Shown: one piece after another, positions 19,627 to 31,183 of the stretch
Position numbering within the stretch: position 1 is the stretch's first letter
How the letters are laid out: each line of letters begins with the position of its first letter
NCBI RefSeq assembly: GCF_037102585.1
Contig: NW_027043822.1
Coordinates: 955,001-1,019,000 of the forward strand
Length of the DNA stretch: 64,000 nucleotides
Direction: 5' to 3'
From: Saccharomycopsis crataegensis
Lineage: Eukaryota; Ascomycota; Saccharomycetes; Ascoideales; Saccharomycopsidaceae
The notes under the pieces: model-generated
The model's input: only the letters and a program-made list of their open reading frames with translations
Database searches by the model: none
Told to the model about the DNA's origin: nothing
Position numbers and translations under genes: made by a program

Positions 19627-21291
19627 AATGATGAAAGTGGTAACGAAGTTGATGATGATGAAAGTGACGAAGAAGGTGAAGACAGCGACCTCGCCAAGCT
19701 CACCAAGGGAAAAAACAAAAAACACGACGAAGAAGAAGAAGATTCTGCTGAAGCGATTGCGGAATTCTTTGAAAGTTCCAAAGTCGCCGACCCAACCGGT
19801 GAATCATCCACCACTTTCACCAGTTTACAATTATCTAGACCAATTTTGAAAAGTTTGGCAGAATTAAATTACTTGAAACCTACCCCAATTCAAAGAGAAT
19901 CGATCCCTATCGCCCTTATGGGTAAAGACATTGTCGCTGGTGCCGAAACTGGTTCTGGTAAAACTGCAGCGTACATGATTCCAATCATTGAAAGATTGTT
20001 ATATAAACCAAGCAAAGTCAACATGACAAGGGTTGTGGTGTTAACTCCAACTCGTGAATTGTCCATTCAAGTGTCTGACGTCTCCAAAAAACTTTCAAAA
20101 TACGCCTCCAGTATCACCTACGGTTTAGCAGTTGGTGGGTTGAACTTGCGTAAACAAGAACAAGAATTGAAAACAAAACCAGATATTGTGATTGCCACTC
20201 CTGGTAGATTCATTGATCATATCAGAAACTCTCCAAGTTTCAACGTTGAAAATGTCGAAGTATTGGTGATTGATGAAGCTGATAGAATGTTGGAAGAAGG
20301 GTTCCAGAAAGAATTGACAGAAATATTATCACTCTTACCACAAAAGCGACAAACTTTACTTTTCTCTGCCACCATGAATTCCAAGATCAAGACCTTGATT
20401 CAATTATCGTTGGATAGACCTGTGAGAATCATGGTCAATCCTCCAAATAAGGCCGCCAGCAAATTGACCCAAGAATTTGTCAGAATTCGTAAAAGAGATG
20501 GTGTGAAGCCGGCATTATTGACAAATATTTTGAAAACCATTGATCCAAAACAACATCACAGAATCGTGGTATTTGTTGCTAGAAAAGAAATGGCACACAA
20601 ATTGAAAATCATTTTACAAGTGTTGGGTTTGAAAGCTGGGGAATTACACGGTTCGTTATCACAAGAACAAAGATTGGTCAACGTGACTAACTTCAAAAAC
20701 CTTAGTGTTCCAGTATTGATTTGTACCGATTTGGCAGCCAGAGGGTTGGATATTCCAAAGATTGAATTTGTCATCAATTTCGATATGCCAAAATCGTATG
20801 AAATTTATTTGCATAGAGTTGGGAGAACTGCCAGAGCCAACAGAGAAGGTAAATCTATATCGTTTGTCGGGGAAAGTGCTGGGGACAGATCGATTGTTAA
20901 GGATGCATTGAAGTCACTACAAGAGAAGTCAGAAACTGCTAGCAAAAAAGCGGTTAGTAGAACTGTTGATTGGAATAAAGTCGATGAGATCAACACTAAT
21001 ATTGAAAGTAAACAGGCAGAAATTGAGGAGATTGTCGAGCTTGAAAAGCAGCAAAAAGAAATTGAGATTGCCGAAAGAGATATCAAAAAGGGAGAAAATC
21101 TTTTGAGATATGAATCAGAAATCAAGGCCAGACCAAGAAGAACATGGTTCGAGAAAGAGAGTGAAAAGGGGAGACCAAATAAGGCCCCAAAGATGATTAA
21201 CAGAATGAAGAGAAAGAGAAATGATGAAGGGAAGACCAACATTAAGAATTTCGGGAAGTCTGCCAAAAAGGCGAATGTTGGAAAGAAATAA
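19276..21291 (+). CDS. DRS1: DEAD-box RNA helicase Drs1 (60S ribosome biogenesis)
   Basis: A 671-residue nucleolar-type helicase. The N-terminus is acidic with a poly-Asp run (about 105-118). The core carries the full DEAD-box set: the Q motif ([13 protein letters not shown]), Walker A AETGSGKT near residue 225, PTRELS, TPGR, DEAD in VIDEADRM near 332, SAT in LFSATM near 365, then ARGLDIP and HRVGRTAR in the second RecA lobe. The C-terminus is Lys-rich with an E/K coiled segment and ends NVGKK. Drs1 is an essential pre-60S assembly factor acting on 27S rRNA processing in S. cerevisiae. Domain order and the acidic N-terminus distinguish it from other DEAD-box paralogs. Confidence 0.93.
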
Positions 21292-21493
21292 TAGATAGTT
21301 TATTGTATATTTTAAAGTTGTAATTTATGTTGAATTTATTGGACAGAATATCATTTATATAATAGCTAAGCTTTGAAAAGTATTGTTACAATAATGCAAT
21401 ATAATAAAATAGTACACTATATTCTCTTCATATATATATTCATATATGAAGAGAGTAACAAGCGAATGGGGTCTCTCACCCTCTGATGCGTCG

Positions 21494-21499
21494 ACGCGT
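21494..21499. promoter_or_regulatory. ACGCGT MluI cell-cycle box upstream of TOF1
   Basis: A perfect palindromic ACGCGT about 105 bp upstream of the TOF1 ATG. This is the canonical MBF site for G1/S transcription in yeasts and fits a replication-fork gene. Confidence 0.55.
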
Positions 21500-21600
21500 T
21501 CCAAATAATAGAAAAAAAAATTCCCCAAAAAGATCAAACCTTTATTTATTCATTTATTATAAAAGCGTAGCATTATCATCAACAATAAATAATATACATA

Positions 21601-22591
21601 ATGTCATCTACAGACATCGATAGTAAGATCGATAGAATAGGGCTTTTAACTGAACAGATCCTTACGTCAGACACCTCGAAAACTCGGACCCAACATGTGG
21701 TGAAAGCCCATATCTCATCATTGGTGTCTGCGCTTGGAGGACCAGACCATTCGTCAGATATCTATCCTCCTCCATATAAATTGGGGATGAATGCGCTCGC
21801 TGTGCTCAAAGATTTGAAACGATGGCTCAAGTTTGACCAGCGATCCAAGAAATGGGACGTGGCGTTGGCAATTGGCGAAACCAGTTTGGTCACCAGTGAT
21901 ATTTTGAACATCCTATACGATTGGGAAACCATGTACGCTACCGGCGAGATCTATTCTGAGGTTAACAAAAACGTGAAGATTTATCGAGACAGAATTGCCT
22001 GTCTTTGTTTGGAACTCCTTGTGCCGTTGACTTGGCCAATACAATTGGTCGATCACGAATCAACTGTTAATCAAGTGATCAATTTCCATAAACTCAAGGC
22101 CCACCAATTGATTTACAAAAAAAATATTCTTGGTTTCCGTGGGGGGATCATTTTCAAAGCTATTATTAGGCTTATTATTCCGATTATCTCATTGCAAAAA
22201 CATCAACGAAAGATCAGAGATAACAGCATTTTAAACTTGTGTGTGTTATTTCTTAGAAACATCATGAGTATCGAACCAGACAATGCTTCTTTTGTGTTGA
22301 AAGATAAAGCGGCCAAAAGCTCGTCGAAATTACCTCAGAAGCATTCCAATCTCCCTGCGGAAGTCTCCATGGAAGACGTTTCTTTGAATACAATAATAAA
22401 GGTGCTTCACGATAATAAAGTGTTGAAGTTTTTCCTCACTTTGTTTGCCGGGTTGGGAAAAGAATTTGACGATCAGATCCTTGGGTTGGGATCTTTAGAA
22501 TGTTTATATTTCTTGACCAACGGTATCAATATCAAAACATTGGTGGCTAGTAATAATAACAATAACAATAATAGTGATGACGATGATGTTG

Positions 22592-22667
<76 letters not shown>

Positions 22668-24732
22668 TAATAATAATAATAATAACAACAATAATCATAA
22701 TAATAATGGTAATAGCACTACAAATGATACATCTAATACCAGTGTTGCCGGTCTTCAACTCCAAGATTTGTTGAAAAAAGAAACAAAATTAAAAACAAAA
22801 TTCATCAAGGAATCTGCATCGCGGCACTCGAGATTCGGATCATTATTATCATTTGATAGTATTGAAACCGGAAGATTGGCAGTGAGTGGTCAAAAGGCCT
22901 TATTATCTACCGAGAAAACCATTGAATCATTGAATAGGTCAAAAAAATGGAGTGCCACTTCCCAACGACTCGTCGGGCAATCCGAAGACTTCAATGACCC
23001 TAGTGATAAGAAAATCAAGTATTTATCATCTGAATCGCAATCTGCGTTATTACAATTTGCCAGAAAATTCATGGATGGAGGATTTAACCAATTCGTTATC
23101 GTTGTTGGTAAGAAGTTCCGAGGTAAGGAATTCACAAACTTGCATTGCATCCAGTATTGTCTAGTGTCAGCATGGTTTCTAGAGTTTGAAAGATCGCAAA
23201 AGCAATTGGAAAATGGAAAAGTCACCAAGCATAAAAGACCCAGTGATGATTATGATGCGAAATTGGTGCAATTAATTGAGGCTACAAAAATTGGCGGTAA
23301 CAATAAGGAAGAAAACCAAGATGAAAATCAGGATGAAGATGACGAGGATCTGAGTGAGTTTGGATTGATTGGTAGTGTATTATTAGATGATAATATCCGG
23401 TCCTTGAAGGTGTTTTTAGCAAAAGAGAAGGAGAATGCTGATGTGTCGGTATGTCATGCCACCCTTATTGTCCTCAAGGAGGTATTGATTTTATTGACCG
23501 ACATGACAAAATCAAAGTATGATCAAGACGTGGATATTGCCATTAACACCATGAAGAAGATCTTCACTGATGATTCGTTTTTGAGCGGATTGGTAATAAT
23601 CGCGAAGAATGGTGCCAACAAAAACTTATCTTTTGTCATGACGGTGGCTGAGCTATTAGACATTTGTTTTAGAACTTTAGAACGATTGACTAAAGACGAT
23701 AAGTTGGTGGTGATGAAGAAAAAGAAACATGATAATAATAATGACGAAGATGAATTGGCCCGGAGAAAATTCAAAATGAAGATTTCGGAGTTCAATTTTT
23801 CAGATTTTTTTTACCAGTTTATCAATGAAAAAACAATCAATACTTACATGAGACTTTTCAAATCTTATGAAACGATCGACCTTATCCATTTGAAGCGGGC
23901 CTTGCGCTTTTATCACCGGGTCTATTTTTCTTTCAAACAACACTCGTTATTGATGCGGCTTGATTTTTTATCGTTACTCCATACCATTCTCTCGCCAAGT
24001 AACAAAGTTTTTTTTGCAGAAGAAATGTCGTTACGTTATGAAATGGAGGATTTCTTCAAATATTACATGAAATCGATCCGGCATCACTTGGCCAGTACTC
24101 CATCGTTAGGAATCGAACTATTGTTTCCTAAACTGCGAAACACTGTCCATTATTTGACCACCGGGGAAAAAGAACTCGAAGTGAAAATGAGAGATATTGC
24201 GGTGGATCCCGAGCTGGTGAGATTAGTCAAGCCTATCGAATTCAAACCGAGCAAAGATTTATCGTTGGATAAACAGTTTGGGGTACTTGTCACTCATCTC
24301 ATGAAATCTAAAAAATCGGAGGAACTTGTGAAGTACTTACGCGACAAATTGGCAATGATGATTAATCAATGGATCAGACTGGACATGGATGGTACAGAAT
24401 TTCAAAATAAGAAGTTAGAGTACCAGAATGAAATTATGAAGAAAGAGATGCTCAGAAATGCAGGGTATCAATTATTATTGAAGATCATTGGATTTGCATT
24501 GCCTACTATTTACGGTGAAGAATGTACATTGGCTGCCGATACCACATTAGTCCATGTCAGAGAATGTCAACGGTTGATGGTCAAATATATTGAAAATAGT
24601 TTTGAGTTCACAGAGGATGAAAATTTCGGGATGTACGTGAGAAAAGTCAAGGATGATTCTTGGGATGGGTATGATAATTACGATAATTATGGAGATGATG
24701 ATAATTATGGTTTTTCAGATGATTATTACAAA

Positions 24733-24768
<36 letters not shown>

Positions 24769-25626
24769 GAAGAAGAAGAAGAAGCACCACAACATGACAA
24801 AGACACTGAGGAAATGATCAGCATTATCAACCAACAGTTGGATAGCCAACTACTTTCAGAAGAGGTCAGGGGTAGATTGATGATGGAGTTGGAAGAATTG
24901 CAACTTCGGAAAGCGGAATTGGGAAAATCTAGAAAAAAGAAGAAGAAACCACAAAAGAAGAAATCCAAAAAGAGAACCAGAGCCAGAGTGGTAGATGAGG
25001 AGGAGGATGAAGAAGTAGAATTAAGACAGAAGAAAAAACCAAAGAAGATCGAGGATCGGTTCACTTCTGCAATGTATATTGATTCCGAAGATGACGAGAG
25101 TGACACTGAGGCAGATAAATTGTTCTTTGATAAAGAGAAGAAGTTGCGGCAATTTATTAATGCTCGGGGTGGAGCGATTAGTAAGGAACAATATGAGGAG
25201 TTCAATACCAAGTTTGCAGCGGGGACATTGGTGGAGGGTGAGTTGGCGATTAGTGTCAATCCTTATGAACAATTGGTAGATGAGCCTGATAATCACATTT
25301 TAGAGAATACCGTGAATAACGATGTTGCTGGTATAACAGATGATGGTAGTGAGAAAATTGAGGAGGGTGAAAGCAGTGATCACGAAAATGAGAAATCTGA
25401 TAACAAGGATAATGAAAACAGTGATGAGGATGGAGAGGTAACTGATAATGAAGATGATGAGCGAAGTGATAATGAAGGTGAGAAAAGTAATGATGATAAT
25501 GGTGATGACGATGGTGATGATAATAGTGATGACGATGGGAACAATTTTAACGAAGAGGAAGAGGAAGTCATTGGCGTCAAGAGCTCTAGTCGTTCCAAGC
25601 CAGTTATTGAAGATGATGAAGAATGA
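21601..25626 (+). CDS. TOF1: Tof1/Timeless, fork protection complex subunit
   Basis: A 1341-residue protein. The Timeless N-terminal domain begins near residue 25, with the diagnostic segment ALAVLKDLKRWLKFD followed by WDVALAIGE at about 62-100, and helical repeats continue to about 1000. With Csm3 and Mrc1, Tof1 stabilises stalled forks, mediates the checkpoint and controls Top1 recruitment. A poly-Asn insertion from a pure AAT microsatellite lies at about residues 320-375, in a loop of the N-terminal domain. An Asp/Glu run sits at about 1042-1062, followed by a basic KKKKKPQKKKSKKR block and a long acidic tail. The insertion and tail account for the extra length over S. cerevisiae Tof1 (about 1238). 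Confidence 0.93.
22594..22713 (+). repeat. In-frame AAT microsatellite encoding poly-Asn in TOF1
   Basis: An uninterrupted AAT run of about 72 bp (22594-22665), extended by near-perfect units with single GAT, AAC and CAT interruptions. All units are in the TOF1 frame and code Asn. Length changes in steps of three are tolerated by the frame, so the tract is likely polymorphic. Confidence 0.9.
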
Positions 25627-26469
25627 AACACAACAATTGAGCACTAACATATACATTGCATGACTCCAAGGCACACCATTTTAGACAAAACCAAAATTAT
25701 TAACATTCTGTTTAAAAATGGAAGAATAATTTAGACTTTGGGTGGGACGGTTGAGTCATATTTTGATATAGCCTAGACGGTTTTTATGAATTATTATTAG
25801 AAATACACTTTTATTTTTATTCAGTATTTTTCAAATTTCACTTATTTTGACTTTTCTCTTTTTTTTTTTGTAGCATTTGCTGGCGTCTTACAACCCTATT
25901 AATTTTAATCCCCTGATACTACATGGCATTTATTAAAATAGAAGTAGACGTTTGACTAAAAGCAGTAAGTGCGCAGTTTTGTTCGGAAATGTTGGCTTTT
26001 TTTTGTGTCAATAGGGTGATTTTAGTCCACGTTCCTGCATTGGAGATCTGAAAATGTTCCAATTAAGCACGAGTATATGTTAAAATGCAAAATAAAATCG
26101 TAGGTAAATTTGATTATATATATATACTTTGTACATATGGTACTCTATGAAAATCTCAATAAAGGGAGTCCAAGAGTCTCTGTGAAGTTTCGGAGTTATA
26201 ACTTTTCGGGGAAGTTATCATTGGCAACAGTAATTACTTAAAGTCGACGATCAGTGTCTCCTTTTAAGGTTCAACACTTGGAATCCTTTATGTATCCTAT
26301 TATTCCATGTCGCATTGGCACATCAGACAAAAAAAAAACAGCTATTGTCACCTCAGGAACTATTTTCTACTGGCAATTTTATATAAGTTAGGTCAGCTCC
26401 TTTTTTTTTTTTTTTTACTTGGCAATGGATTCCTAATACACATTATCCTTAGTCACTCCTTCACACATT
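25627..26469. promoter_or_regulatory. Promoter region of the first polygalacturonase gene
   Basis: About 840 bp without a gene. The core promoter shows TATATAAG at 26380-26387, 90 bp upstream of the ATG, followed by AGTTAGGTCA and a long T tract (26401-26416). The same TATA plus AGTTRGGTCA arrangement precedes the second polygalacturonase. The distal part contains nothing I recognise. Confidence 0.55.
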
Positions 26470-27576
26470 ATGAAACACACTTTCCTTCTTTCTGCTTTAT
26501 TAGCTCTTGCTCAGGCTGGTCCTGTTAACCATTCTCACGAATTGCAAAAAAGATCCTCTTGTACCATCACCACCTCCAACCTTTCCGAAATTGCTTCAAT
26601 TAAGAAATCTTGTACCTCTATCGTTGTCGATGGTGTCACCGTTCCTGCTGGCGAAACCTTGGACTTGACTGGATTGCAAACTGGTACCACCGTCACTTTC
26701 GAAGGTACCACCTCATTTGGTTATTCTTCATGGGAAGGCCCATTGATCTTTGTGTCTGGGTCTGCGGTTACCGTAACTGGGGCTTCTGGTCACGTCCTTG
26801 AAGGTAATGGGGCCAAATGGTGGGATGGTTTAGGATCCAATGGTGGGGTCACAAAACCTACTTTCTTCTTTGCCCACTTCATGGATGAAGGGTCAGTCAT
26901 CAAAAACTTGAATATCCACAATACTCCGGCGGAAGTGTTTTCGATCTACGGCTCCCACGAATTGACCATTGATTCCGTGACCATCGATGATTCTGATGGT
27001 GATTCTGAAGGAGGCCATAACACTGACGGGTTCGATATTGCCTCTTCTTCCAGTATCACTATCCAAGACAGCATCATTAAAAACCAAGACGATTGTGTGG
27101 CTATCGATTCCGGTTCTAAAATCCAATTCTTGAACAACCACTGTTCTGGGGGTCATGGGATCTCCATTGGTGGGGTTGGTGGTACCAGTGATAATAGTGT
27201 CAATGGAGCCACTCTTTCTGGTAACACTGTCACCAACTCCGTGATCGGGCTTCGGGTTAAGACTTTGTCTGGGGCCACTGGTAGAGTCAAGAACGTTGGC
27301 TTCAAGAACAACCAGATTAGTAACATTTCTCAATATGGGATTACCATCGAAGGTGACTACGAAAATAGTGGGCCAACTGGGGTGGCTACTGGTGGGGTAC
27401 CAATCACTGGATTGACAGTGACAGGAGTGACCGGTTCCGTGGATTCCGGTGCTCAACCAATTTACATCTTGGTGGAAAATGCCTCTGATTGGAGTTTCAG
27501 TGATATCGATATTACAGGGGGTAGTTACAGCAAGAAGTGCAGCGGTATTCCTTCCGGCGCTGGGGTTTCTTGTTAA
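26470..27576 (+). CDS. Secreted endopolygalacturonase (GH28), copy 1
   Basis: A 368-residue pectinase that hydrolyses alpha-1,4 bonds of polygalacturonate. Signal peptide residues 1-17 (MKHTFLLSALLALAQAG), then a propeptide ending in the Kex2-type site KR (27-28), so the mature enzyme would start at Ser29. All four GH28 catalytic blocks are present: NTDGFD (Asp186), QDDC (Asp207 and Asp208), GGHGISIG (His229) and RVKT (Arg262, Lys264). The segment GNGAKWWDG and the Cys pairs, including the C-terminal one (KKCSGI and VSC), fit fungal endo-PGs. Codon use is strongly biased (TTG Leu, ACC Thr, TCT/TCC Ser, GGT Gly), suggesting high expression. The S. cerevisiae counterpart is PGU1. It is followed 1.5 kb downstream by a same-length paralog. 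Confidence 0.95.
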   Translation: MKHTFLLSALLALAQAGPVNHSHELQKRSSCTITTSNLSEIASIKKSCTSIVVDGVTVPAGETLDLTGLQTGTTVTFEGTTSFGYSSWEGPLIFVSGSAVTVTGASGHVLEGNGAKWWDGLGSNGGVTKPTFFFAHFMDEGSVIKNLNIHNTPAEVFSIYGSHELTIDSVTIDDSDGDSEGGHNTDGFDIASSSSITIQDSIIKNQDDCVAIDSGSKIQFLNNHCSGGHGISIGGVGGTSDNSVNGATLSGNTVTNSVIGLRVKTLSGATGRVKNVGFKNNQISNISQYGITIEGDYENSGPTGVATGGVPITGLTVTGVTGSVDSGAQPIYILVENASDWSFSDIDITGGSYSKKCSGIPSGAGVSC

Positions 27577-29064
27577 GTCTTTTTCTACCCATTCTTGTTA
27601 TTCTTCTTAGTCTTTTTTTTATTTTTAAGGAAGGGCCATTGCTTTGTTCTCATGGCTCTCTAGTTTATTCCAATATCTTTTTTTTTTCCATAAAATTTGA
27701 TGATATCAATTTGTTATCGTTGTAAAACTACAATCAATCTGCAAATTCAAATCAACTTTATAATGGGACTTGCTAAGTATTTTTGGGTTTAGACTGGTGC
27801 AAGTTATTATCCGCAAAGCAATAATTGTTACACTAATTGTGCTTCTTCCCATGAATACCACATTGCTCATTGAGAAGTGGGGTCGATTTTTGGAAAGAAG
27901 GCTATCTAGATAGCTATCAGAAACTACGACCGCACGCCAATAACACATGGCGCTCTTTTTTCAAATTTGAGATATTTTTGCGATATTTGCAGAAAGACAT
28001 CAGAACTGTTTCATCCATCTTGATGGCCTTTTGCGCTCGTAATCATTGATACAACTGGTCTCTTTTGGAAAACAATAGGATGAAACAGTTTGATGGGCGT
28101 ATGGTTTACTATAAACAAAGGATTCAGGTAGCGGGTGTGTAACTTAATAATCATAGCCATACAGCTGAGACAAATGCAAGGGTCACCCAAAATACAAAAA
28201 GAAATCAGAAGAATAAATAAAATCCCAATAAACAGTAAAAAAAAATCGTAATTACAGAGATGAACGGCAACAAACAAGAACATATTAACTATACCTACCG
28301 CATGTAGCAGATGACTGCATCAGAAAGATGAATACAAACAAATTCCCAAGTAAAACCAAGGGTACAATTAGTGGATATTGACTGATATTGGTGGATCTTG
28401 ATCTTATGATTGGCCTAACAACATTTTATTTTTTTTAATGATAAAGAGGATTAACACGACGACAGTAAGAAAATATAAACGCCGTTAGTGTTAGATCGGA
28501 ATCACTGCCTTTTCCATCTCAGTCGACTGGCGGAGGGCAACCTGCATGAACTCAAAAGAAGGTTCCTGCATTGGTCCCTTGAACTTTATCCCGATTGAGA
28601 AACAGGGAAATACTGAAAAAGAAATATCCAGCCATAAACACCCATGATTTATTTGATTATATACCCTAATATCATGGGGTGGTAATGTATTCAATAAGTG
28701 GACTCAAATAATCTCTACTACTCCAAATCTTCCCCTGAAAAATATAACTTACAGTAAGTGCTTGCAAATGACCATCAGTTAGTTTGCTCAGGTGAATCAA
28801 TATTTAAAACCTTTGTATGTATGCCCGAAAAATAAAATCTCAGGTACAACAATAGCACGCATTAGCACTTCAAACAAAAAGAAAAAAAAAAGAAATATAT
28901 GGATCACATCAGCATGCTTTACCATTTGCAATATTATATAAGTTGGGTCATATCCTTTTCTTTTTTTTCCTTCCTTACTGGACTACAACTCTCTAAAACA
29001 CAATCAACTCAAATAAGCTTTAGTCACTCCTTTCCTCACTCCTTTAGTCACTCCTTTATTCATT
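27577..29064. other. Spacer between tandem polygalacturonases, promoter of copy 2
   Basis: About 1.5 kb with no credible gene; the short frames are of random composition. The core promoter of the second copy shows TATATAAG at 28935-28942, 130 bp from the ATG, followed by AGTTGGGTCA and a T/C-rich stretch. Confidence 0.55.
29024..29059 (+). repeat. Three 12-bp tandem repeats in the 5' leader of polygalacturonase copy 2
   Basis: The unit TCACTCCTT starts at 29024, 29036 and 29048, exactly 12 bp apart, just before the ATG. The copy 1 leader has a single unit (near 26453). The expansion explains part of the longer TATA-to-ATG distance of copy 2. Confidence 0.75.
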
Positions 29065-30171
29065 ATGAAATACACTTTCCTCCTTTCTGCTTTATTAGCT
29101 CTTGCCCAGGCTGGTCCTGTTAACCATTCTCACGAATTGCAAAAAAGATCCTCTTGTACCATCACCACCTCCAACCTTTCCAATATTGCTTCGATTAAAA
29201 AATCTTGTACCTCTATTATTGTCGATGGCGTCACCGTTCCTGCTAAAGAAACTTTAGACTTGACCGGATTGAAATCTGGTACCACCGTCACTTTTGAAGG
29301 TACTACCACTTTCGAGTACGCTGCCTGGACCGGTCCATTGATCGCGGTTTCTGGGTCTGATGTCACCATCACCGGTAGCTCTGGTCATGTCATTAACGGC
29401 AATGGTGCCAAATGGTGGGACGGTAAAGGTTCCAATGGTGGGGTCAAAAAGCCAAAATTCTTTTCTGCTCATAGCTTGCTGAGCAATTCAGTGATTGAAA
29501 ACTTAAATATTAAGAATACCCCAGTCCAAGGGTTCTCGATCTATGGTGTTGATGGTTTGACTATCGACTCCGTGACTATTGATAATTCTGATGGGGACTC
29601 TGATGGAGGTCACAACACTGACGGGTTCGATATTGGCAGTTCTAATAACGTTATTATCCAAAACTGTATCGTCAAGAACCAAGATGATTGTTTGGCCATC
29701 AACTCGGGTACTGAGATCCAATTCTTAAACAATCAATGTTCCGGGGGTCATGGGATCTCCATTGGGTCTGTTGGGGGTAGAAGCAACAACGTTGTCAGCG
29801 GGGTTACCGTGTCTGGTAACACCGTCACCGACTCTGCCAACGGTATCCGTATCAAGACCGTGTATGGTGCTACTGGTAGTGTCAAAAACATTACCTACAA
29901 GAATAACAAAATCAGTGAAATTTCCAAGTACGGTATTGTCATAGAAGGTGACTACGAAAACGGTTCTCCTACTGGTACACCAACTGGTGGTGTCCCAATC
30001 ACCGATTTGACTGTTTCTGGGCTCACTGGATCTGTGGACTCTAGTGCCCAACCTATTTACATCTTGGTGAAAAATGCTTCTGGCTGGACTTTCAGTGATA
30101 TCGATATCACTGGTGGGAAACTGTCTAAGACTTGTGAAGGCATTCCATCTGGTGCCGGAGTTTCTTGTTGA
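29065..30171 (+). CDS. Secreted endopolygalacturonase (GH28), copy 2
   Basis: A 368-residue paralog of the upstream gene, collinear without gaps. Signal peptide, KR Kex2 site (27-28) and all catalytic residues (Asp186, Asp207, Asp208, His229, Arg262, Lys264 within RIKT) are conserved, so it should be an active endo-PG. The first 120 coding bases differ from copy 1 at only about three positions, whereas the rest has diverged clearly, with changes clustered in surface turns (for example residues 82-90 and 130-142). That pattern suggests gene conversion of the 5' end or strong constraint on the secretion leader. Residue 139 is encoded by CTG and aligns with Asp in copy 1. Confidence 0.95.
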   Translation: MKYTFLLSALLALAQAGPVNHSHELQKRSSCTITTSNLSNIASIKKSCTSIIVDGVTVPAKETLDLTGLKSGTTVTFEGTTTFEYAAWTGPLIAVSGSDVTITGSSGHVINGNGAKWWDGKGSNGGVKKPKFFSAHSLLSNSVIENLNIKNTPVQGFSIYGVDGLTIDSVTIDNSDGDSDGGHNTDGFDIGSSNNVIIQNCIVKNQDDCLAINSGTEIQFLNNQCSGGHGISIGSVGGRSNNVVSGVTVSGNTVTDSANGIRIKTVYGATGSVKNITYKNNKISEISKYGIVIEGDYENGSPTGTPTGGVPITDLTVSGLTGSVDSSAQPIYILVKNASGWTFSDIDITGGKLSKTCEGIPSGAGVSC

Positions 30172-30814
30172 ACTCTATAAATTAGTATCCATATTTCCTG
30201 TTCTTCGTCTTTTTTACAATTAAATAGGAGTCATTATTTCTTTCTCATGGCTCGTTAACTAATTTCAATAACTTTTTTTCTTCATGAAGTTTGATAATAA
30301 ATTTGCTGTAGCTGTACATAATATGACTATAAAAATATTACCTTGAGTTAGCGGATGTAGATGTAGCTGTGTGTAATATGAGTTCATGTTGTTCTGATTA
30401 ATATTTCCGGAAAATCCTGTCTTGTTATCCTTTAGGATTGAAGAATATTAGTTATTCCAGAACATTACTATAGGATTTCTTCCTTGATACGTGAAATCCA
30501 AGGTTTGGAGCGCTTATACCCAAGTTCAACAATATTTGTGATGATAACGAACCTCTATCTTATCTCCAAGTGAACTGTTTTACTAAGATACATCGCTCCT
30601 GGCATATCGATCATCATATACCACACTAATGGCATACTCGCTTAAGTAAGCATGACTCCTGCGGTGACTCAAGGTAACTCGCTAAAAAAAAAAAATAGAG
30701 ATCTCTCGATTTTTTGGAAAAAGAGGGAAAAAAATTCATTTATTCATGGAAATGTTTGTCAATTATTTATTATGCCAATGCGAATGCGAATGCTTTTTAT
30801 AGAAAATTATAATA
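30172..30814. other. Spacer between polygalacturonase copy 2 and HOT13
   Basis: About 640 bp containing the polygalacturonase 3' region and the HOT13 promoter. An A tract lies at 30684-30695. Nothing else recognised. Confidence 0.5.
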
Positions 30815-31183
30815 ATGGCGGATCTCAAATTGCCAATTGAGGGCTCATTCTCGTGTATTGAGTTGTCCAGTCATACAGTTTGCGGATTACTTGTGGACCG
30901 CCAAACACGGTGTGTTCATTATCATTCCCCACTTGATATCGTGGCCCTTAAGTTCAAGTGCTGCAAGACGTTCTACCCATGTCATCAGTGCCATCCATTG
31001 TCACACATGGTCCGGCGGTACAATAATAAAGATTTAGAACATGAGACGGTGGTGCTTTGTGGTCAATGCCACCGAGGGTTGAAGTTTAATGAGTACGCTA
31101 ATGGTGAGTACCGATGTAAGTATTGCGATTGTGATTTCAACCCTAAGTGTGAAGGTCATCATAAATTGTATTTTGATTTATGA
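30815..31183 (+). CDS. HOT13: Hot13, CHY zinc-finger helper of small Tim assembly
   Basis: A 122-residue protein nearly filled by a CHY-type zinc finger. Spaced Cys/His ligands appear in order as TRCVHYHS, FKCCKTFYPCHQCH, VLCGQCH, YRCKYCDC and CEGHH. Size and layout match S. cerevisiae Hot13 (116 residues), which sits in the mitochondrial intermembrane space, binds zinc and keeps Mia40 in a zinc-free oxidisable state for import of small Tim proteins. The start is the only ATG before the domain. The stop codon overlaps the ATG of a small downstream ORF. Confidence 0.88.
   Translation: MADLKLPIEGSFSCIELSSHTVCGLLVDRQTRCVHYHSPLDIVALKFKCCKTFYPCHQCHPLSHMVRRYNNKDLEHETVVLCGQCHRGLKFNEYANGEYRCKYCDCDFNPKCEGHHKLYFDL

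Noticed and set aside
24726-25259. 177-codon minus-strand frame opposite the acidic part of TOF1
   Set aside because: Ser/Phe/Leu homopolymers produced by complementing Asp/Glu/Lys codons; not a gene.
26893-27456. 187-codon minus-strand frame opposite polygalacturonase copy 1
   Set aside because: Shadow of a highly codon-biased gene; a similar antisense opening occurs in copy 2, as expected from codon bias alone.
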